Below, one piece after another: positions 7,489 to 15,992 of a stretch of DNA of 46,663 nucleotides (within the stretch, counting starts at the first letter, position 1; each line of letters opens with the position of its first letter). Source of the DNA: JBBQXK01 sp038251625 (GTDB lineage Bacteria; Pseudomonadota; Alphaproteobacteria; Rhodobacterales; Rhodobacteraceae); NCBI GenBank assembly GCA_038251625.1, contig JBBSBE010000016.1, positions 1 through 46,663 on the forward strand, read 5' to 3'. The notes under the pieces are model-generated. The model was not told where the DNA came from. It did no database searches and saw nothing but the letters and a program-made list of their open reading frames with translations. The position numbers and the translations under genes were made by a program.

Positions 7489-9413
7489 CACCCTTTCCCT
7501 CCAATATATCTCTTCTTCGCCTCTTCCTGCCGCCGGTAGTCCCGCACCATCCCCTCGATGGCCACCTCATCCGACTTGTCCGCATAGCGGAACTCGCTGT
7601 CGGCGTAGCGGTTGACCTCCTGGATCACCATTTCCACCGTGATCGGCTTCGCCAGCCCCCGGATCATCGTGGCCTTCTCGTCATACGGCTTGAACAGGAA
7701 CAATTCGGGGCTCTCCATCCACTCATCCGGCAACTCGAAATCCATCGCCCGCACCTTCACCGCATCGGTGATGTTCTTGATCGCGCGGCCGGTGAAGCGC
7801 GCATCCGCCTCCTGGATCGCCTTGAGATACCGCCCGATCTTGGCGATGGTGTCCAAAGACCCGATCTCGGCCTCGACCTTCTGCCATACGGCAACCAGAC
7901 CATCCTCCTTGGGCTGCCCGTGCGAGGCGAAGCTGGCCGCGACGGCGCGTTTGATTTCCTGGCTGGCGTAAAGGTCATGCTCGCCAAGGGGAATCGCGTG
8001 GTTGCGGCCCAGAAGCAGCGCCAGGATGTCGATGTAGTCCTCGCGGCTCTGCGGCCCGTCCACCAGAAACCGCGCGCCCGCCCGCTGGCGCAGCGCGTCG
8101 TCCACGTTCTCGGGGTAGTTGCTGAACATCCCGAAGGTGCAGTTCCCCCGCACCACCGTATTGGCCCCCGCAAAGGCGCCCATGAAGACCGCCGTCACCT
8201 CCTGCTGCCCGGCACTCGATTGCCGGTCGCCGCGCTTGCCCGCGACCTGGTCGATATCGTCGATGGTGCCGAAGCCGATCACCGTGGGGTCCAGCACGTT
8301 CTGGATGAAGGCCTGCGCGTTCTGCCCCGACTTGCCCTGATAGCTGTCGATCTGGTCGATGGAAAAGTTCTGGTAGCGGAAGGGATAGCCCGCCACCTGA
8401 CAGTAATCGTTCAGCAATCCCGCCATCATCTGGATCAGCGTGGTTTTCCCCGTGCCCGGCGCGCCATCCCCCATGAAGGTGAAGATGAAGCCGCCAAGCT
8501 CGGCAAAGGGGTTTAGCTTGCGCTCGAAGTCATAGGCCATCAGCATCTTGGCCAGCCGCAGGCTTTGGTACTTGGCGATGTGGTTGCCGATCACCTCGGT
8601 CGGTTTCTTGAAGGCCATGGCGAGCGCCGGGCCCCTTGCCGCACGCGCAGGCGTGAACCCGGCCAGCGACAGCCCGTCCGCCTCGACCTTCCAAGACCCG
8701 GCCGTGAAGGCGCCAAGACGCGGCGCGGTGGCCCCCCGCAGGGCTACCTTCTCCATCAGCGCCTCGGCAAACGCGGCAACCGTCGCCACCAGCCGCGCCT
8801 CATCAACGGCGTGCAGGGCGATATCCTGATCCAGTTCCCACAGTGCGCCTTGCAGGGCGAGGGGGGCGTTGTCGGTCAGCACCTCCTCGACCGTGCCAAC
8901 CTCGACCGTCAGCGATCCCAGATGCGGCGCCAGCAGAAACGCGGTCGCATTGGCAAAGACATGCAGGCTCAGCAGCGCCTCTGCCGCCAGCAGTTCGGTA
9001 AATTCCCCCCGCCGCGCATCGGGCAGGCGCGCCTCGAGGTTGGCCTTCTTCAACTCCACCAGACCCGTCTGCGCCCCGAACGTCTCGGCCATCGCCAGCG
9101 CAATGGCCAGCGCCCGGCGCAAGCCATGCAGCACCTGCGCCTGTACGGGCGAAACAAGGCCATCGCCCGACGCCTCCACCCGGTCCACCAGCCGCACGCC
9201 ACCCGCCCGCGCCGTGGGCCGCGTCACCAGCCCGGGGGTGGTAGAGCGGAACCTTGGCCGCGTGCCGATGCCGGGGGATCGTTCCGGGGCCGCCGCGTCC
9301 ATCGCGCGTGCCAGCCGCGGGGCGTGGTCGAACCCCGTCAGCAGCCCCAGTGACGCCTCGTACTGCGCGCGGATCGCGGCTTCGGGCAGTTCCATCGTGT
9401 CGCGGTTGGTCAT
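7488..9413 (-). CDS. AAA+ ATPase with unusual N-terminal domain
   Basis: A 641-residue ATPase. Residues 1 to about 270 are a domain I do not recognise. The ATPase core follows: Walker A GDGAPGTGKTT (about 315-325), Walker B region VIGFGTIDDIDQVAG (about 378-392) with Asp-Asp where Asp-Glu is usual, sensor 1 Asn in MFSNYPENVDDAL (about 429-441), and an arginine-finger candidate in LRQRAGARF. The C-terminal 190 residues include a helical lid. This is a classic AAA+ architecture of the remodelling or protease-partner type, but no protease domain is fused. It is the fourth-from-last gene of the seven-gene operon, starting 5 bases after the upstream gene and overlapping the next. It probably remodels or energises the complex formed by its neighbours (inference). 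Confidence 0.85.
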   Translation of the reverse strand: MTNRDTMELPEAAIRAQYEASLGLLTGFDHAPRLARAMDAAAPERSPGIGTRPRFRSTTPGLVTRPTARAGGVRLVDRVEASGDGLVSPVQAQVLHGLRRALAIALAMAETFGAQTGLVELKKANLEARLPDARRGEFTELLAAEALLSLHVFANATAFLLAPHLGSLTVEVGTVEEVLTDNAPLALQGALWELDQDIALHAVDEARLVATVAAFAEALMEKVALRGATAPRLGAFTAGSWKVEADGLSLAGFTPARAARGPALAMAFKKPTEVIGNHIAKYQSLRLAKMLMAYDFERKLNPFAELGGFIFTFMGDGAPGTGKTTLIQMMAGLLNDYCQVAGYPFRYQNFSIDQIDSYQGKSGQNAQAFIQNVLDPTVIGFGTIDDIDQVAGKRGDRQSSAGQQEVTAVFMGAFAGANTVVRGNCTFGMFSNYPENVDDALRQRAGARFLVDGPQSREDYIDILALLLGRNHAIPLGEHDLYASQEIKRAVAASFASHGQPKEDGLVAVWQKVEAEIGSLDTIAKIGRYLKAIQEADARFTGRAIKNITDAVKVRAMDFELPDEWMESPELFLFKPYDEKATMIRGLAKPITVEMVIQEVNRYADSEFRYADKSDEVAIEGMVRDYRRQEEAKKRYIGGKG

Positions 9414-9418
9414 GGGAA

Positions 9419-10555
9419 TTACCTTTGCGAAATCAGGCGGCCACCCGCGCCCACCACGAATTTGCGCACATCGGCAAAGCCGGGGGGGCGCCGTTCGGCC
9501 AGCACCTGGTAGGGGCGTTCGGGCAATATGACCATGCGTTCAGTTTCCGTGGCCCCGGTATCCACCCCGCGCCCCGCAAAGGGATCAAGGCGAAAAATCT
9601 GACGTTCCACCGATGAAAACCAGCCATCATCCACCCGCTCGGCCCGCTCGGCCAGCAGATCCTCCACCGTCCAGACCAGTGCCCAATCCTCGCCCACCGG
9701 CGCCTGCGCCTCGGCCAGCACCTCGCCGATGGGGCCCGATTGCAGCGTGAAACCGTGGGAATACATCGGGCCAAGGTGGATGCGGCGCAGGCGTTTGGGG
9801 TGCAGGTCCTTGAAATCCGTATCGAACCCTTGCGCGATGGTCAGCAGCTTCAGCCCTACGCCCGATTGCGCCATCAGATGCGCCTGCGCCTGCGGCCAGC
9901 GGCGATCGTCCGAAGGCAGGGGATGCTTGCCGCTGTCCTCCACGTCCATCAGATATAGGATCGGCAGGTTCAACTGCGTGTCAAAGACCGACCAATGCAG
10001 CAGATACGTCCGCCGCGTGCCGTCGGTGGAAATCCACTGCGCATCCGTATCGTTGCGCGCCCAGAACAGGCCACCATCCCGCAGCGCCTCGTAGTAAAGC
10101 CGCTGAGACAGGGCGAATTGCAACTGCGTGGGGATCGCGAGATCCCGCAGCATCTGGCGGATCATCCGATCCTTCAATTCCGCCTCGGACGCCATGCCAT
10201 CCAGATGCCGGGCCGCCTGCTGGGCATCGACCGCCATCAGCATCAGTTCCTGCGCAACCGGGAAACCGCTTTCGTGCCGGTCAAAGGTCATCTTGCCGGG
10301 TTGCGGGCCGTCGATGCGGCCGGTCATCAGGTACTTGAACGACAGCGCGCGAAGCGTGTTGGCCAATGCCGTGATATGCGTGCCGACGATGCGCGATTCT
10401 GTCCGCGTCAGGCGCCCTTCGGCCTCCAGTTCCAACGCCACGCGCGCAAGATGCCCGGTGATCTGCGCGAAGGCGGCGAAATAGGCGCGGGCGACGAGGG
10501 TGTCGTGCAGTTCGGCATGGTCGTCCGTCAGCGCGTCTTTGACCGGGCTGGCCAC
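9419..10555 (-). CDS. Unknown 378-aa protein of the AAA+ operon
   Basis: A soluble 378-residue protein without recognisable motifs. The N-terminal third is helical (HAELHDTLVARAYFAAFAQI, then GRLTRTESRIVGTHITALAN). The middle and C-terminal parts look mixed alpha/beta (TYLLHWSVFDTQLNLPILYL and DWALVWTVEDLLAERAERVD). It begins with GTG at 10555 directly abutting the TAG of the coiled-coil gene, with GGGGA five bases before it. This spacing indicates translational coupling. Being encoded between the coiled-coil protein and the ATPase makes it a likely physical partner, but this is inferred from order only. Confidence 0.72.
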   Translation of the reverse strand: MASPVKDALTDDHAELHDTLVARAYFAAFAQITGHLARVALELEAEGRLTRTESRIVGTHITALANTLRALSFKYLMTGRIDGPQPGKMTFDRHESGFPVAQELMLMAVDAQQAARHLDGMASEAELKDRMIRQMLRDLAIPTQLQFALSQRLYYEALRDGGLFWARNDTDAQWISTDGTRRTYLLHWSVFDTQLNLPILYLMDVEDSGKHPLPSDDRRWPQAQAHLMAQSGVGLKLLTIAQGFDTDFKDLHPKRLRRIHLGPMYSHGFTLQSGPIGEVLAEAQAPVGEDWALVWTVEDLLAERAERVDDGWFSSVERQIFRLDPFAGRGVDTGATETERMVILPERPYQVLAERRPPGFADVRKFVVGAGGRLISQR

Positions 10556-11629
10556 CTATTCCCCATACGTATTCTTGTCGTGCTTCTCGACAATCGCGGC
10601 AAAGCGGCGGGCGAACCGCTCATCCGCCTTGGCCTTCTGTTCCAGCACCTTGCGGGCAAAGACCATGTGATCCTCGTGCGCTTCCAGCATGTCGGCCATA
10701 CGGGCGTTGGTTGCAGCCCCGATCCCTGCCATGGCCGATTGCGCCTCCTGGTCGGTCTTGACGCCGATCTCGTTGATCCGGTGCGCCACGTCCTGCTGCT
10801 GCGCGGTCTTGAGGCTGGCGGTCAGCGCGTCGTACAGAACCACGCGCTGCTTGGTGTCGGTCTGCAGCTTGTTGATCAGCACCATCTGGGTTGCGGCCTG
10901 ATTCTGCAGGCTATCCACCCAGGTCTTGCCCTTCTCGATATAGCGCTCCAGCGTCTGGGATTTCGCCAGCTTCACCTGTTCGTCCTGCACCAGTTCGTTG
11001 TAGCGCCGGTTAAGCTCGGCCAACTGGGTTTCCAGCTTGGTGCGGGCGGATGCGTCCTGCTCCACGCTGATCTTGTTCTCAAGGTCGATGATGGCGGGGT
11101 CCATCCCCGAAATCTCGGCCCGCACGGCCTCAAGCGCCGCGACGGTCGCCTCCCGCTCGTCCAGCGTGCCCGTCAGATTGCTTTCAACCGATCCCTTGTG
11201 CTGGTTCAGCATGGCAAGCTGACCTTCCAGCAGTTTCACGATCACATCCGATTTTGCGATCAGATCCTGCAGCTTGTCGTCGATGGAGGCGGTACGCAGC
11301 CGTTCCTGCCGCATCGATTCCGATTTGCCGCGGCTGAAAAAGCCGACGATGCTTTCCATCCCGGTCTTCGAGCGCATCTCGTCGAAATCCTTGGAAAACC
11401 CGGCGGTCACATCGTCAAGGCCCATGATCAGTTCGGCGATGTTGGCGTTCATCAGGTCGGTATGCTTGTGCACATCGTCGAGCGTGGCATTCTCGATGTC
11501 GAAACTTGTCTCACCCTGGGCAAGCTTTGCCCGTGCCGTCTCGATCCGGCTGGTGATGGAGGAAATCTTGGCCTGCGCTTCGGAAACCTGCGTCTGGCTC
11601 TGGCGGATCATCTCGTCAAATTCGGCCAT
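10556..11629 (-). CDS. Long coiled-coil protein, first gene of the AAA+ operon
   Basis: A 357-residue protein dominated by heptad-like helices, for example RQSQTQVSEAQAKISSITSR, and further stretches at about residues 150-290. A short non-helical patch (MESIVGFFSRGK) sits near residue 95. The length and the helical pattern loosely recall TelA/KlaA toxic-anion-resistance proteins, but the signature is not clear enough for that name. The ATG at 11629 is chosen for its GGAGG seven bases upstream; an in-frame ATG 17 codons earlier at 11680 lacks support. It leads the seven-gene transcript and probably acts as a scaffold or as substrate of the ATPase (inference). Confidence 0.75.
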   Translation of the reverse strand: MAEFDEMIRQSQTQVSEAQAKISSITSRIETARAKLAQGETSFDIENATLDDVHKHTDLMNANIAELIMGLDDVTAGFSKDFDEMRSKTGMESIVGFFSRGKSESMRQERLRTASIDDKLQDLIAKSDVIVKLLEGQLAMLNQHKGSVESNLTGTLDEREATVAALEAVRAEISGMDPAIIDLENKISVEQDASARTKLETQLAELNRRYNELVQDEQVKLAKSQTLERYIEKGKTWVDSLQNQAATQMVLINKLQTDTKQRVVLYDALTASLKTAQQQDVAHRINEIGVKTDQEAQSAMAGIGAATNARMADMLEAHEDHMVFARKVLEQKAKADERFARRFAAIVEKHDKNTYGE

Positions 11630-11652
11630 CTCTTGCCTCCACTCATGATGCT

Positions 11653-11680
11653 GAAATACATCTGGGAAATGTGATGCCAA
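11653..11680 (-). promoter_or_regulatory. Candidate promoter of the AAA+ operon
   Basis: On the minus strand TTGGCA (11680-11675) and TATTTC (11658-11653) are separated by 16 bases, followed by a short leader with a strong ribosome site before the ATG at 11629. The 90-base gap between panC and this gene is richer in A+T than its surroundings. The -10 match is only partial. Confidence 0.35.
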
Positions 11681-11719
11681 ATTACATCCCGTCCGTCATC
11701 CAAAATCGGATCAGAGGGT

Positions 11720-12559
11720 CTAGACAGGGATATTGTCGATCAGTCTCACCCCATCGAGCGTTGCCGCCGCCAGAAGCCGCGCGGGCTGGTCCAGCGCCTC
11801 CACCGGGGCCAGGCTCGCGGCATCGCGCAGTTCGATGTAGTCCACCGTCGCAAAGCCTGCGTTCAGCACATCTGCCACCGCCCATTCCAGCGCCTTCTCG
11901 GGCCGGACACCCCCCCGCAACGACCGCGCCGCGCCTTGCATCGCGCGGTGCAGCGCGGGGGCCATCTCGCGTGCGGGCGGCGACAGGCGCGCATTGCGCG
12001 ATGACATGGCCAGCCCGTCCGCCTCGCGCAGCGTGGGGCAGCCGATCACCGCGACGGGCAGGTTCAGATCGGTCGCCATGCGGCGGATGACGGCAAGCTG
12101 TTGCCAGTCCTTTTCGCCGAAAAACGCATGATCCGCCCCCGTCATCCCGAAAAGCTTGGCCACAACGGTCGCCACCGCCTCGAAATGGCCGGGCCGGTGG
12201 GCGCCTTCCAGCGGGGTGGACAGGCCCGAGACGGATACGGTTGTCGCAAAACCGCGAGGATAGACCTCCTCCACCGGCGGGGCAAAGATCACGTCCACCC
12301 CTTCGGGCAACAGCAATTCGGCATCTGCCGCCTCATTGCGGGGGTACTTTTCCAGATCCTCGGGGTTGTTGAACTGCGCGGGGTTCACGAAAATCGTGAC
12401 GATCACGCGCGCGCATCGCGCCTTGGCCGCGCGCACAAGGCTGAGGTGCCCTGCATGCAGCGCGCCCATCGTCGGCACCACCGCTACCGCCGCGCCGCCC
12501 GCGCGCCATTCGGCAACCTGCGGGCGCAGGTCGGCCACGCGCCGCAGGATCGGTATCAC
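11720..12559 (-). CDS. panC: Pantothenate synthetase
   Basis: A 279-residue enzyme that condenses pantoate and beta-alanine with ATP to pantothenate, the last step of vitamin B5 synthesis. It has the HIGH-type motif VPTMGALHAGHLSLVRAA (from about residue 28), the pantoate-binding PAQFNNPEDLEKYPR, FGEKDWQQL, and MSSRNARL near the ATP site. The length is normal. The start overlaps the panB stop as ATGA (12556-12559), so the two genes are coupled and supply consecutive precursors. Confidence 0.97.
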   Translation of the reverse strand: MIPILRRVADLRPQVAEWRAGGAAVAVVPTMGALHAGHLSLVRAAKARCARVIVTIFVNPAQFNNPEDLEKYPRNEAADAELLLPEGVDVIFAPPVEEVYPRGFATTVSVSGLSTPLEGAHRPGHFEAVATVVAKLFGMTGADHAFFGEKDWQQLAVIRRMATDLNLPVAVIGCPTLREADGLAMSSRNARLSPPAREMAPALHRAMQGAARSLRGGVRPEKALEWAVADVLNAGFATVDYIELRDAASLAPVEALDQPARLLAAATLDGVRLIDNIPV

Positions 12560-13389
12560 TTTGCCACCTTCGGGGCAGTGTCGCCAAAGGCATGCTCCGG
12601 CCCCGGAAAGGCACGCGCGCGCACATCTGCCGCATAGGCCGCAATGGCCTCGTCGGCGGTCCTCGCAAGGTCCGCATAGCGCTTGACGAACTTCGGCCGG
12701 AAGTCGGTGAAAAGGCCCAGCATGTCATCCACCACCAGCACCTGCCCGTCACACTGCACCCCGGCGCCAATGCCAATGGTGGGGATCGGGATCGCGGCCG
12801 TCACCTTTTCCGCCAGCGTCGCCGGTATCTTCTCCAGCACCACCGAAAATGCCCCGGCCTCCGCCACCGCGCGCGCATCGGCCATCAGCCCCTCCGCCTC
12901 GGCGTCCCGGCCCACCACGCGGTACCCCCCGAGCGTGTTCACCGATTGCGGCGTCAGGCCGATATGCGCCATCACCGGCACGCCGCGCGCAGTCAGAAAC
13001 GCAATCGTTTCCGCCATCACCCGCCCGCCTTCCAGCTTGACCGCCGGAATGCCCGTCTCGCTCATCAGACGTGCGGCATTGCGGTAGGCCTGCCGGGGGC
13101 TTTCCTCGTAGCTGCCAAAGGGCATGTCGATCACCGGCATCGCGCGCGCAAGGCCCCGCGTCACCGCGCGGCCGTGCATGATCATCATCTCCAGCGTCAC
13201 CCCGATGGGCGAGGGCAGGCCGTGCAGCACCATGCCCAGCGAATCCCCCACAAGGGCGATATCGCAATGCGGATCGACCAGCCGCGCCACGGGCGTGGTG
13301 TAGGCCGTCAGCACCACAAGGGGCGCGCCGCCCTTTCGGGCCTGAATGTCCGGTGGCAGAACCGGGCGCTGCGGGGCGCTGGCGCTCAT
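12556..13389 (-). CDS. panB: 3-methyl-2-oxobutanoate hydroxymethyltransferase
   Basis: A 277-residue TIM-barrel enzyme that transfers a hydroxymethyl group from 5,10-methylene-THF to alpha-ketoisovalerate, giving ketopantoate. Diagnostic motifs are VGDSLGMVLHG (metal-binding Asp), DMPFGSYEES, KLEGG, AHIGLTPQSVNTLGGYRVVG, and IGIGAGVQCDGQVLVVDDML. The ATG at 13389 has GAGAGGGAGAG just upstream. It is the first gene of panB-panC. It is divergent from a cupin gene across a 126-base gap that should hold both promoters. Confidence 0.97.
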   Translation of the reverse strand: MSASAPQRPVLPPDIQARKGGAPLVVLTAYTTPVARLVDPHCDIALVGDSLGMVLHGLPSPIGVTLEMMIMHGRAVTRGLARAMPVIDMPFGSYEESPRQAYRNAARLMSETGIPAVKLEGGRVMAETIAFLTARGVPVMAHIGLTPQSVNTLGGYRVVGRDAEAEGLMADARAVAEAGAFSVVLEKIPATLAEKVTAAIPIPTIGIGAGVQCDGQVLVVDDMLGLFTDFRPKFVKRYADLARTADEAIAAYAADVRARAFPGPEHAFGDTAPKVAK

Positions 13390-13515
13390 CTCGCTCTCCC
13401 TCTCGCGATGGCCCGGGCCTTATATCGGCGGGCCGTGGCGCGTTCCAGCGGAAACGGGGGCTTGACCGAAGGCGCCCGCGCGGTGCCAATCCGGCAACCC
13501 GCGAAAGGACACCAC

Positions 13516-13857
13516 ATGACCACCATCCTCCGCCTGATCCGCGACAGTATCACGCCCGAGGTTGACCGCCCCGACGCGTCACGCGTGGTGAAGGGCGATC
13601 CCGTGCATACCACATGGAACGCCGAAGATGTGGACGGGCTTTACTGCGGCCTCTGGCAATCCACCCCCGGCGCATGGCGCATTTCCTATGATGAATGGGA
13701 ATTCGTCCACATCCTCGAAGGCCACTCGGTGCTGACCGCCACCGACGGCACCAGCGTCACGCTGAAGGCAGGCGACGCGTGGATCATCCGCCCGGGGTAT
13801 GAGGGTGTGTGGGAGGTGATCGAGACCACGCTCAAGGAATATGTGATCCGCAGCTAA
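13516..13857 (+). CDS. Cupin domain protein (Cupin_3-like)
   Basis: A 113-residue single-domain cupin. Conserved blocks are GLWQSTPGAWRISYDEWEFV, HILEGHSVLTATDG and LKAGDAWIIRPGYEGVWEV, typical of the small Cupin_3/ureidoglycine-aminohydrolase-like group. The enzymatic role is unknown. The ATG at 13516 follows AAGGA at good spacing; the frame is open far upstream, but only antisense to panB. The stop overlaps that of the convergent adenylate cyclase gene by four bases (CTAA). Confidence 0.85.
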   Translation: MTTILRLIRDSITPEVDRPDASRVVKGDPVHTTWNAEDVDGLYCGLWQSTPGAWRISYDEWEFVHILEGHSVLTATDGTSVTLKAGDAWIIRPGYEGVWEVIETTLKEYVIRS

Positions 13858-15704
13858 CCCGCCAGCTGCGCCTCGGCCAATGCGACGATCGTCTTGAACC
13901 GGGGATGGTCGTGCAGCGGTTCAAGGTCGGGGTCGATCTTGATCCAGCGCAGGCCTTCGGGTTGAAGAGACTGAAACAGCGGTTCCAACAGGTCGAGAGC
14001 GCGGTCGTACTGGCCCTCAAACACCATCGCACAGGCGATGTTGAACCGCATGTTCGAGTTGTCGGGGTCCATCAGCAACGCGCGCTCAATCCATTCGTTC
14101 GCCTGTTCGGTCCGGCCAAGTGCAGCCAGCGCGCTGACGCCGAAACCAAGGGCAATGCCATGGTCGGGCTCGACCAGGATAACGCTGACTACCCGGTCGA
14201 GCGCGCGCTGCGCGGCGGAAATCGCGCCGGACGTATCACCCAGATGCCGATAGCCCGAGATCGCCATGCCCAGCGCCCAGAAATCGGTCGGCTGTACCGT
14301 TGCTGCCCGTTCCAGATGGATCAGCGCATCGCCGATGCGCTGTTGTGCGATCGCGCAGCGCCCCGCGGCAGCGTGGGCCTCGTAGGAGTCGGGGTCAAGT
14401 TGCAGCGCCCGGCCTATCGCTTCGCTGGCCTCGTCATAACGGCCCTCCCCGACCAGAGCCCGGCCCCGCGCGGCATGGGCATCGGCAAGGTTCGGGTCAA
14501 GGGCAACGGCGCGGTCCGCCGCCTCCATCGTCCCGTCAACCGCTTCGCCCGCCACAAGTCGCACGGATTGCGCAATCGACATCAGCGCCCATGAGGGCGC
14601 AAACTCTGGGTCCCGTTCTACGGCCCGGCGGCAGATGCGCACGATGATCTCGCGGTGACGCAGCGAACCCATGACGCTGAAGTGCCGCGCCATCAGATAC
14701 AGCTTGTAGGTCTCCGGGTTGGTGGTGGACCGCCCTTCGATGATGGCCTTTTCCTCGGGCAGCAGCTTCAGCTTCAGGACCGCGACGATGGTTTCCGAAA
14801 TCTCGTCCTGCAGGGCGAAGATGTCCGACAGGTCACGGTCATAGCGTTCGGCCCAAAGATGCTCGCCCGTCGCACCGTCGATCAATTGCGCGGTGATGCG
14901 CACGCGCCCGCCTGCCTTGCGCACCGATCCTTCCAGCACATGGCTGACTTTCAGCTGCCGCGCGATCTGCGGCACGTCGACCGCGCGGCCCTTGAACTGG
15001 AACGACGTGTTGCGGGCCATCACGCCAAGGGCCGAGATTTTTGAAAGGTTGGTGATGATGTCTTCGGTGATGCCGTCGCTGAAATATTCCTGCTCGGGGT
15101 CGCCACTCATGTTCGCGAAGGGCAGGACGGCGACGGTGCGGCGGTCCTTTGGCTCCGTCGGTGCCGGGCGGGGTGTATCAAGCGACACGTCATAAACCCG
15201 GATCGGGCGGTCGATGTTCTTCAGGCTCTGCTCGCCCCGGTCTTCGTAGGTCAGGTCCAGCCGATTGCCCACCTGTTCCCGCGCCACGGCCGAAAGGCAG
15301 ATGCCGCCCGGCGGCGCGATGGCCTCGATCCGCGCCGCCACGTTCACCCCATCACCAAAGATGTCGTCGCCCTCGACGATGATATCCCCAAGATGCAGCC
15401 CGATCCTTAGCACGATCCGCCGGTCTTCACCCACGCCGGAATTGCGCAGTTTCATCCCGCGCTGGATCTCCACTGCGCAGGCAAGCGCGTTCACGACGCT
15501 GGAAAACTCCACCAGCATCCCGTCGCCCGTCAGCTTGAAGATGCGGCCCTGATGGGTGTCGATCAGCCCGTCGATCAGCGCCTGCCGATGGGCATTGAGC
15601 GCCCCCAGAGCGCCTGCCTCGTCCAGCCCCATCAGGCGGCTGAACCCCGCCACGTCGGCGGCCAGTATCGCGGCAAGGCGGCGCTGGGTGCGGCGTTCTT
15701 CCAT
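13854..15704 (-). CDS. Class III adenylate/guanylate cyclase with TolB-like and TPR domains
   Basis: A 616-residue signalling enzyme. Residues about 8-180 are a class III cyclase homology domain with metal-binding Asp17 (ILAADVAGFSRLMG) and Asp61 (KLTGDGMLVEF) and the DIFGDGVNVAAR block. Residues about 205-340 resemble the TolB N-terminal-type region found in such proteins (VAVLPFANMSGDPEQEYFSD). The C-terminal part consists of TPR repeats (ADAHAARGRALVGEGRYDEA, PDSYEAHAAAGRCAIAQQRI). It should make cAMP in the cytoplasm. No membrane segment is seen. The ATG at 15704 starts the family's MEERRTQRRLAAI-type N-terminus. It is convergent with the cupin gene. Many paralogues of this architecture are usual in Rhizobiales and Rhodobacterales. 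Confidence 0.92.
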   Translation of the reverse strand: MEERRTQRRLAAILAADVAGFSRLMGLDEAGALGALNAHRQALIDGLIDTHQGRIFKLTGDGMLVEFSSVVNALACAVEIQRGMKLRNSGVGEDRRIVLRIGLHLGDIIVEGDDIFGDGVNVAARIEAIAPPGGICLSAVAREQVGNRLDLTYEDRGEQSLKNIDRPIRVYDVSLDTPRPAPTEPKDRRTVAVLPFANMSGDPEQEYFSDGITEDIITNLSKISALGVMARNTSFQFKGRAVDVPQIARQLKVSHVLEGSVRKAGGRVRITAQLIDGATGEHLWAERYDRDLSDIFALQDEISETIVAVLKLKLLPEEKAIIEGRSTTNPETYKLYLMARHFSVMGSLRHREIIVRICRRAVERDPEFAPSWALMSIAQSVRLVAGEAVDGTMEAADRAVALDPNLADAHAARGRALVGEGRYDEASEAIGRALQLDPDSYEAHAAAGRCAIAQQRIGDALIHLERAATVQPTDFWALGMAISGYRHLGDTSGAISAAQRALDRVVSVILVEPDHGIALGFGVSALAALGRTEQANEWIERALLMDPDNSNMRFNIACAMVFEGQYDRALDLLEPLFQSLQPEGLRWIKIDPDLEPLHDHPRFKTIVALAEAQLAG

Positions 15705-15992
15705 CGGGCGGCTCTCGATCTGGTTGCCTCGTGAAACCCTAGGCGCCGTGCAGGCACCTGTCCATCCTGCGGCCTCCCCTCCCCCCTTGTGGGGCAGGGC
15801 TGGGGGGAGTGCAGCCCCGACCGGACCGTTCAATCCTTACCAAAGGGTTAAACACGCCAGGTCAACCCATTGAAAAGATTGATGCGATAGCTTGTCGCAC
15901 ACGTGGACACGCGCCGGTCCACGCCTTCGTGCGCCGCGCCCCCGGCTTCACCCCCCTCTCTGTAAAGGGGAAGCGAGGCGATCGCCGGGCTG
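15705..15992. other. 288-base intergenic region between ppk2 and the cyclase gene
   Basis: No gene is seen. Around 15774-15818 a C-rich tract is followed by G-rich tracts that can pair (CTCCCC with GGGGAG at the ends), a strong GC hairpin or a remnant of a dispersed repeat. At 15945-15974 the ends GCTTC and GAAGC flank a C-run and a G-run, giving an imperfect hairpin just after the ppk2 stop that may act as its terminator. There is no T-run after it. The A+T-richer part at 15840-15900 would be the likely site of the cyclase promoter. Confidence 0.4.

Noticed and set aside
10556..11629. Naming the coiled-coil protein TelA
   Set aside because: Only general helical character and size agree; no TelA-specific motif could be confirmed by eye.
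9995..11674. 559-residue plus-strand open frame over the coiled-coil gene
   Set aside because: Sequence rich in Leu, His, Gly, Val and Arg, typical of an antisense shadow of Asp/Glu/Gln/Lys-rich helices; minus-strand genes have ribosome sites and overlaps.
15762..15830. C/G-rich tracts as a possible CRISPR or regular repeat array
   Set aside because: No repeated unit with spacers; only one imperfect hairpin is seen.
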